Assembly (NCBI GenBank): GCA_018398805.1
Contig: JAGFBZ010000900.1
Location: forward strand, 1,612,001-1,676,000
Direction: 5' to 3'
Length of the DNA: 64,000 bases
Origin: Hirundichthys speculiger
Taxonomy: Eukaryota > Chordata > Actinopteri > Beloniformes > Exocoetidae
Under the pieces are notes generated by a model that saw nothing but the letters and a program-made list of their open reading frames with translations, made no database searches and was not told the DNA's origin. Of the stretch, positions 14,540 through 33,081 are shown piece by piece (the stretch's first letter is position 1; each line of letters opens with the position of its first letter). Position numbers and translations under genes: made by a program.

Positions 14540-14982
14540 GTATACACTGTGTGATTTTGGCCATCTCTGACGAAAGATGTGCAGTCGTTGGAAAAGTTGG
14601 ACTTAGTAGCTCAAAAAAAGGTGGTCGTGCATCTCACGGTGTGACGGGAACAAAAGTGAAAGGCTTAACCATCAAAGACAGACTGTGACAGTTAAATTTG
14701 GAGGCATCGTCTCACAGTATGTGTGCCTGTCGCTGCCTCTACGATCTCTGTCAGCTAACCAACAGGAATAGGCCATGAAATGACAAAAACGGCAGCACGT
14801 CCAGCACAGTGCCGACGACATCACTGAATACAACGGAAAAACTGCAAAGTCTTTTCTTTTCAAAGCACATGAAAACCTCAAGGGCAAGCTGCAACTTTGC
14901 ACCTCAGGTCGGCCTGAGGTATCATCGCGCAGTGTGTCTTGCATTAACCTGATAAAACTGCAAAAATCGTGCAGTGTGTAGC
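14540..14982. repeat. Possible short inverted-repeat element
   Basis: The ends resemble each other in inverted orientation: TATACACTGTGTGATTTTGGC at 14541 and, read from the other side, CTACACACTGCACGATTTTTGC ending near 14981. About 440 bp, no clear target duplication, no coding motif. Tentative MITE. Confidence 0.35.

Positions 14983-17848
<2,866 letters not shown>

Positions 17849-17895
<47 letters not shown>
17849..17895. repeat. (AT)n microsatellite
   Basis: About 47 bases of uninterrupted AT, directly preceding the decayed hAT remnant. Confidence 0.95.
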
Positions 17896-17900
<5 letters not shown>

Positions 17901-18555
17901 CAAATTCTGTTTAACGTCACTATTTTTTTTAACGTGAGATTAGAGCACATACGTTTCTGTAAGTATGACCGTCGGCCACTAAGTGTATTTACAGTCAACG
18001 TGTGGGACAGACATGGTGACAGAAAAGAGTCTTATGAACGGTAAGTTTAACTTTAAGGTGCTGCCAGATGGGTCTGTTGACAAGAAAAAGGTTATTTGTA
18101 TTTACTGTCACTGTGAATTGAGTTAACCACCGCAGGTTAGTAAAGTTAGTTTCAAAGTAAACATTTTCTTGTTTTTTTTCTTTTTAAACTTTAATAGCGT
18201 CATGAAAACGGCACCAATTTCATCCAGGTTGGTATCATTTTGTAGATATAAGTATACCAGACATTTCACAAGTGTCATCAACCCTCCAAGCTCAGTGAGT
18301 GTGGCTAAAACTCTAAGGAACAGCGCTGAATGTCCCTTCTGAGAACCTCGCTGCTGCCATGGAGTTTAGGGGCTGTCAGCAAATTACCGCCAACAAAATA
18401 CACAAAGAAGCTGATGAATTAAGCTCCCAAAAAGTACGGCAGCATTGGTGGACTTCTGGTTTTAAACTAATGAAGTTAACTAATGAGTTAACTATGAAAA
18501 TCTTGTGCTTAATCGCAATTAAAAAAATTTATCGACTGACAGCCCTAATATACTG
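17896..18555 (+). mobile_element. hAT transposon remnant with BED-type finger trace
   Basis: Near 18012-18125 the plus strand reads MVTEKSLMNGKFNFKV and LPDGSVDKKKVICIYCHCEL, the start of a BED finger as in ZBED-like hAT transposases, ending early in TGA. The right end TTAATCGCAATTAAA...TTATCGACTGACAGCCCTA (about 18509-18548) is the mirror of the end seen at 49637. The left end is eaten by the AT repeat. Confidence 0.6.
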
Positions 18556-18559
18556 TGTG

Positions 18560-18569
<10 letters not shown>

Positions 18570-18597
<28 letters not shown>
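18570..18597. repeat. (AT)n microsatellite
   Basis: Short TA dinucleotide run flanking the hAT remnant. Confidence 0.9.
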
Positions 18598-18600
<3 letters not shown>

Positions 18601-20235
18601 AGATTATTTTTATACTTACAGGTAAGCTCTGTTTGATATTTTAATGAGACAAGAAAGTTAATGTCATCTAACTGTCTTATCATTTCCTGCTACAGCTAAA
18701 ACGCTTTGGAAAGAGCTTTATGATCAATTAAACACTAATGGGACTTTAATTGTAAACAATTACATATTGCTGTACTGACTAGTTGGTAACAGAAATACTC
18801 GGTGGATAAAATAGTTATTCATATGGGTCATTATGAACCTTCTGTGTTAGATATTCTCATTAAAAGAGTAGGTAAGGGGTTTTCAAACCGAGCTTGAAAG
18901 GGCAAAGTGACTTTTCTTTTTCGTGGCTCGAGGGTGTCTGTAAAAAAGAACCTTTCAAATTAAAGCAGGAAACTTCAAGGAAAAAGTATGTAGGTGTGTA
19001 TAAATATATATATATCTATGTGTGTGTGTGTGTTTTTAAATATTATATTATACATACATGAAGGGGAACCTCAAAGTATTTGAGAAGGACTAAACAAACT
19101 ACCCCGATTTTAATTAATTATACCTAGGCGAGGTCCTTCAGGTGTTCAAGCCTGACCCGACTCCCACCAAATCACCCCAATTAAAATTTAAAGAAAAAAA
19201 AGCTGAAGTTAAGGAGAGGAATAAAATAATTAATATGAGTTGTGCTGACAGTTAGGGTGACCTTAACAAATACAAGTCCATATTATTCCCCATATTCTCC
19301 AGATTTTGAACCACTAGGCAACGTATATCTCAGTGTTCGGTTTGGTGGGAGGTGTGAAACTGCAGCAGACTAACAAGAAATCAACTCTACAATGAAGAAA
19401 AAGGTCGGTATCAAGACAGAAAAGGGTATGAAAGGAAAGGCACTCATTAATTTTCTGTCAAGAGAATGGATTTGCAGATGGAAGTTTTTTTTTTTTTTAT
19501 TCCCCCCCAGTGCTCATGATAGTTTTTTTTCAATTTAGTGACGTCTAATGGTAATTTAGGATACAGACCTTCAATTATTCTTAGATAATATTTAATCTTT
19601 GCTTTATTCAAACACTGTGAAGCAGAACAAAGGCATGGTACTAAAGGTTAAATGAGGATGATGGAATGAGATATGTTCAAAGAAGAACTTCTCAGACACT
19701 GAGTTTTATTCGTACTTAAGTGTGATAACTGGCCCTTCAGCTCAATGAATCCCTCCCACTATTAGTAATCCCTCTTAAGCTTTGATGCATTTGGTTGAAT
19801 CTGAGAACAAAGACTGCTCCTGTCCATATCTGCACATATCTGCATCCATCCATTGATTTTTATTGACAGTAAAATAACAAAAATACTGTCATTTTGCCAG
19901 TTTCATTGCAATATCATTGGCCAATTTTATGTATATATGTATGTATATTGTTGAAAAGAATCACCCAGGAAAAGTGTTCACTAGTCGGCTATTGCTCACT
20001 ATGTTGATGTTTGCCTTGCACATTTTCGAAGGATTGTTAAAAGCCGACAAAAGCAAACGTCCTTGGATCGGTTCTTTACAAAACGTCAGGCAAAAACCAC
20101 TGCTGAAAGAGAACATGAACCAAAGAAGGCAAAAGGTGACGATGATAGCAGTTAAAAGGTAAATGAACATAATTCTTATTCTTTACTTTATTATGTACAA
20201 CTCTCATTTTATGTTTATTGTGCAGTAATCTAATG
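18598..20235. other. intron sequence, nothing recognised
   Basis: AT-rich, with a short (TG)n at about 19019-19033. The small open frame at 19917-20162 has no recognisable domain. Confidence 0.55.
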
Positions 20236-20243
20236 GTAACATG

Positions 20244-21310
20244 CAGTGGCGGCTGGTGCACTTTTCTCCGGGGGGGGGGGGGCTACACCAAAAACCAAGA
20301 AGCAAATGTAGTATGATATCAATATACGTACATTAATATCAATATATGTATATTTAAAAAATGCCTGTTTTTGTTTTTGCTGAGCTGAATAACATGCTAT
20401 AATAAAATATAACATAACAAAATAGAATAAAATGTTTTCTCTTGAAATAGACCAACTTTTTTTTTTTTTAAATTTTCAAGAAATATTTTAGGTTAAAGCC
20501 AAAAAGTAACACTGACCATAGTAGTAAAGACTGAAAAAATCATGGAGATATTGTTTAAAATTTGAATACATTTGTTTATTCATGCCATTTGAAATGACAC
20601 AATATTAAAAAATAAACTTTTTCCGTAAGTTTATTGCCCTCAGGCAACACATGTATCATTGTGGAACAGCTTGTACTGTCGTCCTCTGTCTTTGGATGGC
20701 TGTTGAATGACGATGTCAGGCTGACCAGGTCCAAAATCTTCGACTCTCAACTTCTCCTGCAATGTTCTCCTCTCAAAAGGCGTTGCTTTTCATGATTGAA
20801 CAGAGTTTTCTCTTTCCATTCTTGCTAGCAAAAATACACTCTCTTCCCGCGGACTTCTTCTGGCGCACTTTGACCGATGTGCCGCGAGTCCGGTTGCTCT
20901 CTGCTGCCACCCTGTGGCTGACTGAGTGTGTACAGCAGCACCATTTAAATGAATGCTGAGGGTAAGGGTTATGTGCGCCTGCGCCCCACCAAGCTCCTGT
21001 CTCTTGTATTGAGAGGATCGAACTGCGCATGTACAACTTATAGCGAAGTGAATGGACGAAAAAACTACACCCCAGCTGGAAACATGTGACCTATCCGTGA
21101 CTTTAGACATCATAAAACATATTTTAATCTATATTTTATTGTAGTAGTTTACACATATTACTCACTAACTCTATGATAATTAATTACCATACTCATTTTA
21201 AAACTATACAGTATATATTTCAAAGTAATTAAGTCTTCTTCACTTAAGTTCTTGGATGTGGGGAGAGGTGGGGCGGTGCTCTAGCGCCCTCTATTGACCA
21301 GCCCCCACTG
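20244..21310 (-). mobile_element. hAT-type non-autonomous element, 1,067 bp
   Basis: Inverted ends CAGTGGCGGCTGG (20244-20256) and CCAGCCCCCACTG (21298-21310), 12 of 13 paired, flanked by 8-bp near-identical repeats GTAACATG (20236-20243) and GCAACATG (21311-21318). The minus strand at 20763-20645 reads LQEKLRVEDFGPGQPDIVIQ then SKDRGRQYKLFHND. This resembles the segment before a TTF-type zinc finger in ZMYM-like hAT transposases. No catalytic domain is present. A G13 run lies just inside the left end (20270-20282). Confidence 0.8.
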
Positions 21311-21472
21311 GCAACATGTATTTGTTACATGTTTTGATGCATTTTCATGATTTATAAAAAAAATTATGTTCGAATTTTGAGGGGCTTGGAACGGATGTAG
21401 AGCATTTACTTGGAAAACATTTCTCTACTTATGAAATTTTCAGGTTACGAAACTACTTCCAGAATTTCGTAA

Positions 21473-21473
<1 letters not shown>

Positions 21474-21529
<56 letters not shown>
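21474..21529. repeat. (AT)n microsatellite
   Basis: About 55 bases of AT followed by a short ATAG run. Confidence 0.95.
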
Positions 21530-21531
<2 letters not shown>

Positions 21532-23032
21532 TAGATATAGATATATGCACACATACATATAAAGGGGAAACAAATAATCTGACTCTGTTGAGAGTCATTA
21601 TTTAAGGTTAATGTGGCATGAATAACTTCCTGCACCAAATCCTGGTGCATCGTGGCCGAAGAAGTGTCCAACTGAACATATTTAATCAGTCTGTTGTAGA
21701 GAGACGGTGCAGCGTTATTCATTATGTTGAAGAAGTTCTGTTTGTACAAAACAGCATCATGTTTGACAGGAGACAGCATGCTTTGTTTCATTTTTTTCCA
21801 TTCACATTTTGTCAGAACTCTTCCTTCATTTCTTCATGCTAGGTCTTTTGAAAACTGCATTTTTTTTCTTTTTCTTTCTTTCTTTTTTTTTTAATGAAAC
21901 TGTGAAATGCATGTCCTTTTTCTGATTTTTGGTCATGTAAAGACCCCAAAGGCCCAGAGTTTGTTTTCATGCTACTGTATTTTCTTTATTTTACCAATAA
22001 AAACCTGTTATCTGCTCAGACTCTTGTTTTTTTTTGTCTACTGGGAACTTTCTTGTTTTCTTTGTTAGGATTATCGAATCTGTCCAGCTGTTTTTGTCTG
22101 TAGAGGAAACCAACTCCCTTTGCTATCTCAGGTATTTGTTTATTTCAAGTTTTACGTTCACATAAAACTCCCAAAATTATTGGTGTTTAGAGTTCAAAAT
22201 ACTTACAAATAATTACAAATCAATAAGACTACGAGTAACTGATGCATATTTTCTAATATCCTGAAACAAAGAAAGAAAAAAATAATTTTTTTTAAACATG
22301 AAAATACTCACCTGTCAGTGCAAAATGACTGATTAGCATTTTTAAATTGTTTTCTGTGAAATCATATACTCTAAAAAACAAAAGTGAATTCATAAAAAAA
22401 TAAAATAAAATAAACTGCAATTCCAATTCAAAAAACAAACAAAAAAATGTAACATTTAAAGTAAGGAAATGTACCACTGTAATAAAAATATGAGGTTAAG
22501 TCAAAATTGGGGTTAATCTTTACCACTGTGCAGCTTTATCTCTCCTGTTAACAACAACCCAAATAAACACAAATAAGTCCGGGAACTGAGCAGACCAGTT
22601 TTAGGAGAGGAATTTTGCAACATTTCCTGTCTGATTCAAGGATTCAAGCTGCTTCACAGCCCCTTCCTGTGTCATGTTTTCCATTTTGTAAGCGTGCTCC
22701 TAATCTGTGATCGACTGACATTTACTAATGTACACTTTTTGCAAAATCAAAGTCGTTTTTAGGAATAGGGCGATTTAGATATGTGCAAATCTACTCACAG
22801 ATTCACAAAGACGGGCACATTCAGGGTGCTGGCTCTGCGCCACCTGTTGCTCTGGATGCAACAGTGTCAGGGTTTAAAAATCTAGACCCTGGATGAAAGA
22901 CAAACCGACTTCCCATGTGTTTACAGCGGGAAAAAAAAAATAGTATTTTATGAACATGAGCAGAGTACCTGAATGTGGAAGTATGAACGGTCATATCGAA
23001 TGTAACATGTACACAGATGGGCGAAACTTTAC
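21530..23032. other. intron sequence, nothing recognised
   Basis: T-rich and A-rich intron between the hAT element and the Sushi exon, with no motif supported. Confidence 0.55.
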
Positions 23033-23157
23033 CTCTACAAATAGGCCGGTCATCACTCCATCCAACGTAGCTGTCTGTCACTCTGAGGCAGGTGATGCTC
23101 TTTGAGCCCTGCAGTTCATATCCCTCATCGCAGGAGAAATGCACCGTAGCTCCCCGT
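23033..23157 (-). CDS. csmd2: csmd2 exon: second half of Sushi domain 2
   Basis: A 125-bp exon has one base completing an Arg codon, then 41 codons running RGATVHFSCDEGYELQGSKS and ITCLRV...VGWSDDRPICR, then one base. Cys-x(n)-Cys, the GY-LQGS motif, the Trp and the last Cys are the conserved Sushi (CCP) positions. The acceptor is aaaatgcag at 23158 side and the donor is GTAAAG. Phases 2 in and 1 out fit exons 23636-23723 and 16934-17055. Together with 23636-23723 the four Sushi cysteines are complete. Confidence 0.94.
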
Positions 23158-24167
<1,010 letters not shown>

Positions 24168-24893
24168 CAGTGTGTTTACATGGGAAGTTTAATTCCTCTT
24201 TAATTCAGAATTAAAATTAAATCTGATTTAGAATTATTAAAAAATTACCATGTATACACCTAATTCCGAATGAAAATGTACATTCTGAATTAAACTTAAT
24301 TCCGAAGTAAGTGGCTGGTTTATTCTGAATTTAATTCCCAATAGAATAATTCCATGGTCATGTATAACACTCATTCCGCTTTAAATTAATTCCGATCTTT
24401 CTGCGCATGCTCGTTTCCTTGCCCGTCTGTCACGATGACGCTTATATTCCGCGCTGGGCTTGTTTTCGAAACAAAGTTTCAAGATGGCAGCATGCAGTAA
24501 ACGGTGGTCAAGAGAAGAGATGATTTATTAAATAAATAGCTTGGAGGAACTGGAAATAATTGAAAGAACAGATGGCAGAAAACATAAAAACACACAAAGA
24601 TGCTAATAATGTAGTCCTCCATGTTGTGGCTAATCGAGTAAGTTTGTTTTCTTCCGGTAGACGTAAATACGTAAAGACGTCCGCCCCCCCTATCCAATCG
24701 GAACCCTTCCCAACCCCCAGACCTTAAGCAGAATTGGATAAAGCCGATCAAACGTGTTTTCCATGTAAACCTCAATTCGGAATTATTGTTTCCATGTAAA
24801 CTCAAAGGAAAATAGTTTATTTCTGAATTATTTAATTCAGAATAATTAATAAATAAATTCCGAATCAAAAAACATCATGTAACCGTGGCCAGT
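24168..24893 (-). mobile_element. Inverted-repeat element, copy 1 (TTTACATGG family)
   Basis: The ends carry GTTTACATGG-type motifs in inverted orientation, and the interior is full of AATTCCGAATTAA-like short palindromes. A second copy lies at 45106-45746 in the opposite orientation. Both share a short open frame beginning NMEDYII (here ATG at 24622, 47 codons). The layout suggests a PIF/Harbinger-type non-autonomous element, but no transposase domain or sure target duplication was found. Confidence 0.65.
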
Positions 24894-27429
24894 GAGAAGC
24901 AAAGCTCACGAAGCAAAAGAACGTCAGTAAATGTTAAATATATAAATAAACAACATCATGAAAAAGAGAGAGGAAAATGCTCCAGCCATATCATTGTAGA
25001 AGATCAGCTGCTTTAATCTTTTTTTTTTTTCCACAGAAAGAAACTGATTATATGAATCATGTAAATATTCTGACACATCAATTACAGGAAAAGTGAAATC
25101 TGCATTTGGATATGACAGCATGTGATTACCAGTTTTCATTCATCAGATGTTGTATTTGATAAATACTAAGTCATTTCTGCCTTGAACTAAGCTTCTTTAC
25201 TCTGTCTGACAAGTATAAAATAAATAAGCTCACCAAGATTTTATCTAAAAAAAAAAAAAGAAAACAAATACTTTTTTCTCTCTTTCCTTTCCTTTCTTTC
25301 CTTTTTTTTTTTTAAAAATTAAGTGACAACAATATTCTCACACTCACAAGGCACTGAAACTGAAAAGGTCAGAGCTGAAAGAGAAAAGTACGGTACTATT
25401 AAAATATTTAATTATCGCCAAAGTACGTACGCACAAACGAATTCATATCAGTGCTTTAGAGAGAAGTGGATGAAGGGAATCATTTTCAGACGTCCATCTA
25501 TCTCATAGCTGTCAGGCCGTTAATGTTACAGATGTTCAAATGAAGCTGAATGGGATGATGGAGAGTGAAGTGAGAGGACGGGAGAGGACGAGGGCAACAA
25601 AGAACAACCGATGCAATTACTGCGTCCACTTGGTATTTGAGGTGCATCTCCGGTACAGACTGTACGTCCTCTACGTCTCTAACTCTTTTGACACTCAGCA
25701 GTTACCCTTTTCTCTTGCCAAGGAGCAGGAAGCAGAAACTTTGAGGTGACTTTGAATGAGAGGTGAGACAGTGAAAAAAAAAAAAAAAAAGGCCTGACAT
25801 TTTCTCCAAGACTTAGACTTGGATTACTAATTAATAATTGGGTACATTCATTGTGTAGTCACTTGTTCCACCGTGTTTGCACTTCCAGCTACAGTTACGG
25901 CTGCAATTCAGCATTTCTATTTATTCAGTTATAGATTTAATTAAATCACGATTTGTCCTCTTTTGCTTCTGTCAACTTCATAAATATAAAAATAGACAAC
26001 TGATATGAGACAATGAGAAAAATTTGACTACTGATCACAAGTTTAACCTCAAAAGACCCTGAACTAAGAAATACAAGTAACTTAAGAATAAGAAAAAAAA
26101 AAACATGACATTATAGATACAAGCAGGCTGCACAGCTGTGAGAGCATCTGGTGTCAGACAGGAATTAATCGCTGGAATTTCCACAGGTTCAAAACTAATG
26201 TAAGCTTAGGAAAACAAGAGCAGCAGGAGCTGTAAGACGATATCAGATATTACTGAAAAAGGAGCAAAATCACAAGCCTTGAGGAAAGTCAGAAGCTGCA
26301 GTGGAATGAGAGTCTTCATCACTCGTATAGATGGAAAATGGAAATGAGATAAAGGTTTTTGGGCTGTATTCAGAGAGCAAAAGCTTCTGCCTGTTCTTTC
26401 CTGGACAGACAGTAGCAACAGCTTCTAACAGACGCAAGTCGTGAAGTCTCTCAGAAAGCATCGCAGTGGAAGATCAAACGCTGTTTTTAACAAGCGATGT
26501 TACATAATGTAGCGGCGTGATGAGCTTTCTACCTGGGAAAAATGGAAGAATGTTTAATAAAACACATCTTTGCACTTGCACTTTCAGACTATTTCTCCAC
26601 CCTGAAGCGATACAAAGGGCCAAGATCTCACCATGGACCGCTTCAACCTAGATAAGACAGTTGGTGTTTGGAGGATCCTCGGAACAATTTGACGGATCCC
26701 TAATTTTTGCAAATATAAAAGTCAAGAGGTTTTCTTTCACTTGGATCTTTATGGTTCTTGGTTTCAGAGTTGAATGACAGCGTGGGTTTGTTTGTCAAAG
26801 CGTGGGTTCTCTTAAAGCAAACCATAGCTGGTTGTTACATCGCGTGTTATAAGTGAACTCTCGCTGTACATGTCGCCAGGATAAGGGCATTGTTACCTAG
26901 TTTAAAATCAGAAAATTAAAGCATTTATATCTTCTTCTATAGCATTTAATTACAAGAGAAAATAAAAGAAAACATAATTTGCATGAACCCTGGTGTCAGC
27001 AGTTTAAGGTGGTTTTGTATCCACCTGTGGTTGGACATGTCTTGTGTGAAACATCCAGCTATGATCACATCCTTCTTTTCAAGCTGAGGCTTTAACGCAG
27101 CTGCTACGCTTACCTAGAAGTTAATCCAGACCCATTAATTTGCAGCAGAAAATGTCAAAGTCATAGATGTTCGGTTAAACTGTTAATTAGTGAATGACTA
27201 AAATGAAATGGGCGTCATTCAATCAAGTGCAAAATTAAATTATAATAACCTGGTTACGTAGAAGCACCTTTTTTTTCTGATTGAGGAGAAAATTAGAAAC
27301 CCTCTTCATTTAGTTGCACTACACAGAGAACTTTTCGAGGGGCAAGTCATGTGATAACCCTCGGCTCTAAAACTGAGTAAATGCAGCTAATTATTTCAAA
27401 GAAAAAAAAAATCAAGGTTTTCAACTTAC
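24894..27429. other. intron sequence, nothing recognised
   Basis: No coding motif. Simple poly-A and pyrimidine runs only (25020, 25243-25320, 25772). Confidence 0.55.
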
Positions 27430-27507
27430 ACACTGATATTTTATGATGGTTGTCCTTGCTAGGCAACATCTTCACACCTCTCGATTTGAGTTCAGTCATC
27501 TTCTTCA
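27430..27507 (-). CDS. csmd2: csmd2 exon: linker between CUB2 and Sushi 2
   Basis: A 78-bp mini-exon has two bases completing Val, then KKMTELKSRGVKMLPSKDNH and HKISV, then one base. This linker with its ELKSRGVK.-PSKD core is specific to the region between CUB2 and Sushi 2 in CSMD proteins. The acceptor is tatctgcag and the donor is GTAAGT. Both phases agree with the neighbours (29527-29639 and 23636-23723). Confidence 0.93.
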
Positions 27508-30173
<2,666 letters not shown>

Positions 30174-30181
30174 CTCTAGAA

Positions 30182-31310
30182 CAGGCATGGGCAAAACTGC
30201 GGCCCGGGGGCCATATGCAGCCCGTTAAGCTTTTTAATCTGGTCCCCCGAACTTGAGTAATTATATTAATAAATCTTGTTAATGTTTTATTTTACCCTGC
30301 AATTCTCATGTTTTCCCACTAGATGGCGCACTCTAGATACATTAACGACGTGCGGCATTTTACTCCGCGTTTGCACTGTACTCTTTGACCCCTCAGCCCT
30401 TCTGCGAAGATGAGCAAGAAGAAGAAAAGGAAAGTGGATAAAGAATGTCGAGTGGTTAATAAAGCTTGGACAACTAAATATTTTTTTTTCACCGAACACC
30501 GATCAACTGCTGTTTGGCTGATATGCCAAGAGACTGTCGCGGTTTTTAAAGAATATAATATGAGTCGGCACTTTGCTACAAGGCATGCTAACTATGGTAG
30601 CAAGCAGTCAGCGAAAGAATGGGCTAAAAGGGGAACACTGTTCCCATAAAACTGAAAGTAAGTTTCTCTGTTGTGTTATGTAAAAAAAAATGCATTTGAA
30701 AAATAATTTGCTCAATAAGATTTACATGTTACTCATCATTTCTGTTAAGGGGTGCATATAAGTGATGTGCAGGTGCCCGGATGTTATCAAAATAAACAGT
30801 GTGCTTCAGGTCAAACATCAGGTGCTCCGCATCCTGGCGCGCCGTCACTCTGTTCCGTCCTTGTCCCGGTTGTTGTTGAGTTTGGGCTCTGGGGACGCAC
30901 ACTGAATAGAAGAAGGACAAGTGCATCTACATCTCCTGCCGTTTTTGAAATAAAAACCATTGGGAGAGTGATGATGATATCCTGACGGCTAACAGAACTT
31001 TCACTGCTTTTAAATAGTAACTGTTAGTAATAATAAAGCTGTATTTCATTCAATTAATTTTCAGTGTTTCTAGAGTGAATTCAGTCAAGAGCTAAGTACC
31101 GTGGGGCTTCAAAGATAGATATTTTATTTTAATGCTTTGTTCATTTTCAGTTGACATTAAAGCATGTGTTTTCTTCATACTGCATGATATATTTTTTCCT
31201 CTTATGAACTGGGTCACCAAAACACTGCATCCATCTACTCTTGGTCTGGCCCTTCTGTCACATTTTATAACCCATTGTGGCCCACTTGTCAAAAAGTTTG
31301 CCCACCCGTG
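30182..31310 (+). mobile_element. hAT element fragment, GTF2IRD2-like family
   Basis: A 1,129-bp insertion is flanked by exact 8-bp repeats CTCTAGAA (30174-30181 and 31311-31318). The ends CAGGCATGGGCAAA and, from the other side, CACGGGTGGGCAAA are related inverted repeats. It carries only the transposase N-terminus (30410-30649); the rest is deleted, so it is non-autonomous. Confidence 0.9.
30410..30649 (+). pseudogene. hAT transposase N-terminal fragment (GTF2IRD2-like)
   Basis: A 79-residue intact frame starts MSKKKKRKVDKECRVVNKAW and continues TTKYFF..., VWLICQETVAVFKEYNMSRH, FATRHANYGSKQSA. This is the zinc-finger N-terminus (Cys, then HxxxxH) of a hAT family that also gave rise to the vertebrate GTF2IRD2 transposase part. 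A lysine-rich start could act as a nuclear signal. It ends at a stop without dimerisation or catalytic parts. Remnant rather than a gene is most likely. Confidence 0.7.
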
Positions 31311-31318
31311 CTCTAGAA

Positions 31319-32004
31319 GCTGGCAGAACCTACCGTTCTACTTATGTGATTGTCATGTTGGTTTATCATAATTATACTAATATTTCCAAATTGATGGAGC
31401 CATGACAAGGAAACATCAATGTGCTACTCCAACAGGATTTATTAAATGTGTGGCACTGAAGGGAAGCTGTCATATTAACAACTCATTACTGCATTCCTTT
31501 ACAAAATAAACCAAGGACTGGCATTCGTAGAGAAAAGACATTGCTTTCTTTGCTTTGAAAAAGTAATGGTGAATTATACATCACAGCCACTTAAAAGTTC
31601 CTCCTGATCTGTATGCTAATTAGCGTTGTTGCTTACCAGGCAGTTCTGCAGTTGTAAAGGCCCAAATCATTTGGGGACACATCATGTTTTATATCAACAC
31701 ACAATAAAACAAGTGTCCTAACAAACTCCTTAGCATACATAAGATATGAGCAACAATGCATTGAGGCATGCATTTGAGCAAGTGTGTGCATAAATAATTT
31801 CTAAACTGCAAATTACATTTCTCTAAGTTCATTCATCTCATCTGATCAGCTTAAACATACGCAAATATTAATGCCGTTAAATACATTCCCGGCAAAGAGT
31901 AAAACAGAGAAAACATTTTGCAATCTAAGGGCTATTTTTCTATGAAAGAAAATAAAACATGAATGAATTAACGACGTCTTATAACAAAATAATATATATT
32001 TAGG
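31319..32004. other. intron sequence, nothing recognised
   Basis: AT-rich intron sequence between two transposon remnants. Confidence 0.55.
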
Positions 32005-32064
32005 TACAGCTAGAAGAATTAAGAAGTTCTGAAGGCAAAAGAGGGTTTAACCCAGTATTAGAGT
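32005..32064 (+). mobile_element. Tc1-like C-terminal scrap, plus orientation
   Basis: GAATTAAGAAGTTCTGAAGG and the following bases encode the usual tail (RRIK.VLKAKGG) of a common fish Tc1 family. It abuts an opposite-orientation copy of the same family at 32065. Confidence 0.6.
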
Positions 32065-33081
32065 TTCAACAAGGTACAAGAAACATTCGCCAGAGAGTTT
32101 GGTCCATATTGACATGACAGCATCACCAGTTGCTGCAGATTTGTCGGCTGCACATCCATGATGATATTCTCCCACTCCACCACATCCCAAAGGTACCCTA
32201 CTGGACTAATATCTGGTGACTTTGGAGGCCATCTGAATACAGTGAACTTATTGTCATGTTCAAGAAACCAGTCTGAGATGATTCACAGTAATGACATGGC
32301 ACATTATCCTGCTGGAACTAGCCATGAGAAGATGGGTACGGTGTGGTCACACTGGGATGGACACGCTTAGACAATGCTCAGTTGGTACTAAGGGACAAAA
32401 AGTGTGCCCAAAAATTATCCTCCACACCATTACACCACAACCACCACCTTAGATATGAGGCAGGATGGATCCATGCTTTCATGTTGTCGATGCCAAATTA
32501 TGATCCTGCCATCTGAATGTTTCATCAGACTAAGTAATGTTTTTCAAATCTTCTATTGTCCAATTTTGATGAGCCTGTGTGAATTACAGCCCATGAGCTT
32601 TAAGGCTTGAGGAATTGTGCTTCCACGAATGACGTTCTGCATACCATACCACCTCTGACATCAACACGGCATTTTAGTCCACACAACTGCCGCTCACTGG
32701 ATATTTTCTCCTTTTCGAACCATTCTCTTGGAATGTAAATCCAAAGACTGGTTAAGCGTGAAAACTGTGGATCAAAGTAGATTGCTCTTCACCAAATACT
32801 GTGCAACATTCAAAGTCACTTAAATACCTTTTCTTCCGGGCTGCCTGGTGGCAAGGTGGTTAGAGGCTACAGCCCTCAACGCAGCGGTCGTGGGCTCAAC
32901 TCCCGACCCGTGTGACCCTCTGCTGCATGTCTTCACTGTCAGTAAAGGCCACTAGTGCCAAAAAGATCTTAAAAAACAAAAGAAATACCCTCTTTCCCAC
33001 CCTGAGGCTTGGTTTGTACGTATTGGTTATAGAGCATCTCCCTAAAAATATGAGTAAAATAGCTCACTCCAGATACTATTG
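32065..33081 (-). mobile_element. Decayed Tc1-like transposon, minus orientation
   Basis: Reading the minus strand gives the C-terminal and DDE part of a widespread fish Tc1 family: the stretch around 32100-32200 corresponds to the segment after the catalytic Glu (..HLWDVVE..). The stretch near 32220-32300 corresponds to ..CHNAP-HIS.. catalytic-Asp surroundings, and 32700-32830 to the N-terminal helix-turn-helix. Several hundred bases are missing and frames are broken. A tRNA-derived SINE is inserted at 32838-32982. Confidence 0.7.
32838..32982 (+). mobile_element. tRNA-derived SINE, 145 bp
   Basis: It begins GGGCTGCCTGGTGGCAAGG, with an A-box-like GGCAAGGTGGTTAGAGG and a B-box-like GTCGTGGGCTCAACTCC, and ends in an A-rich tail. 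It is flanked by an imperfect ~15-bp direct repeat AAATACC..CTTCC (32822-32837, 32983-32997) lying inside the Tc1 remnant, so it arrived after that copy. Confidence 0.75.

Noticed and set aside
32850..32900. tRNA gene from A/B-box-like sequence
   Set aside because: No cloverleaf or anticodon arm. It is the head of a SINE with target duplications.
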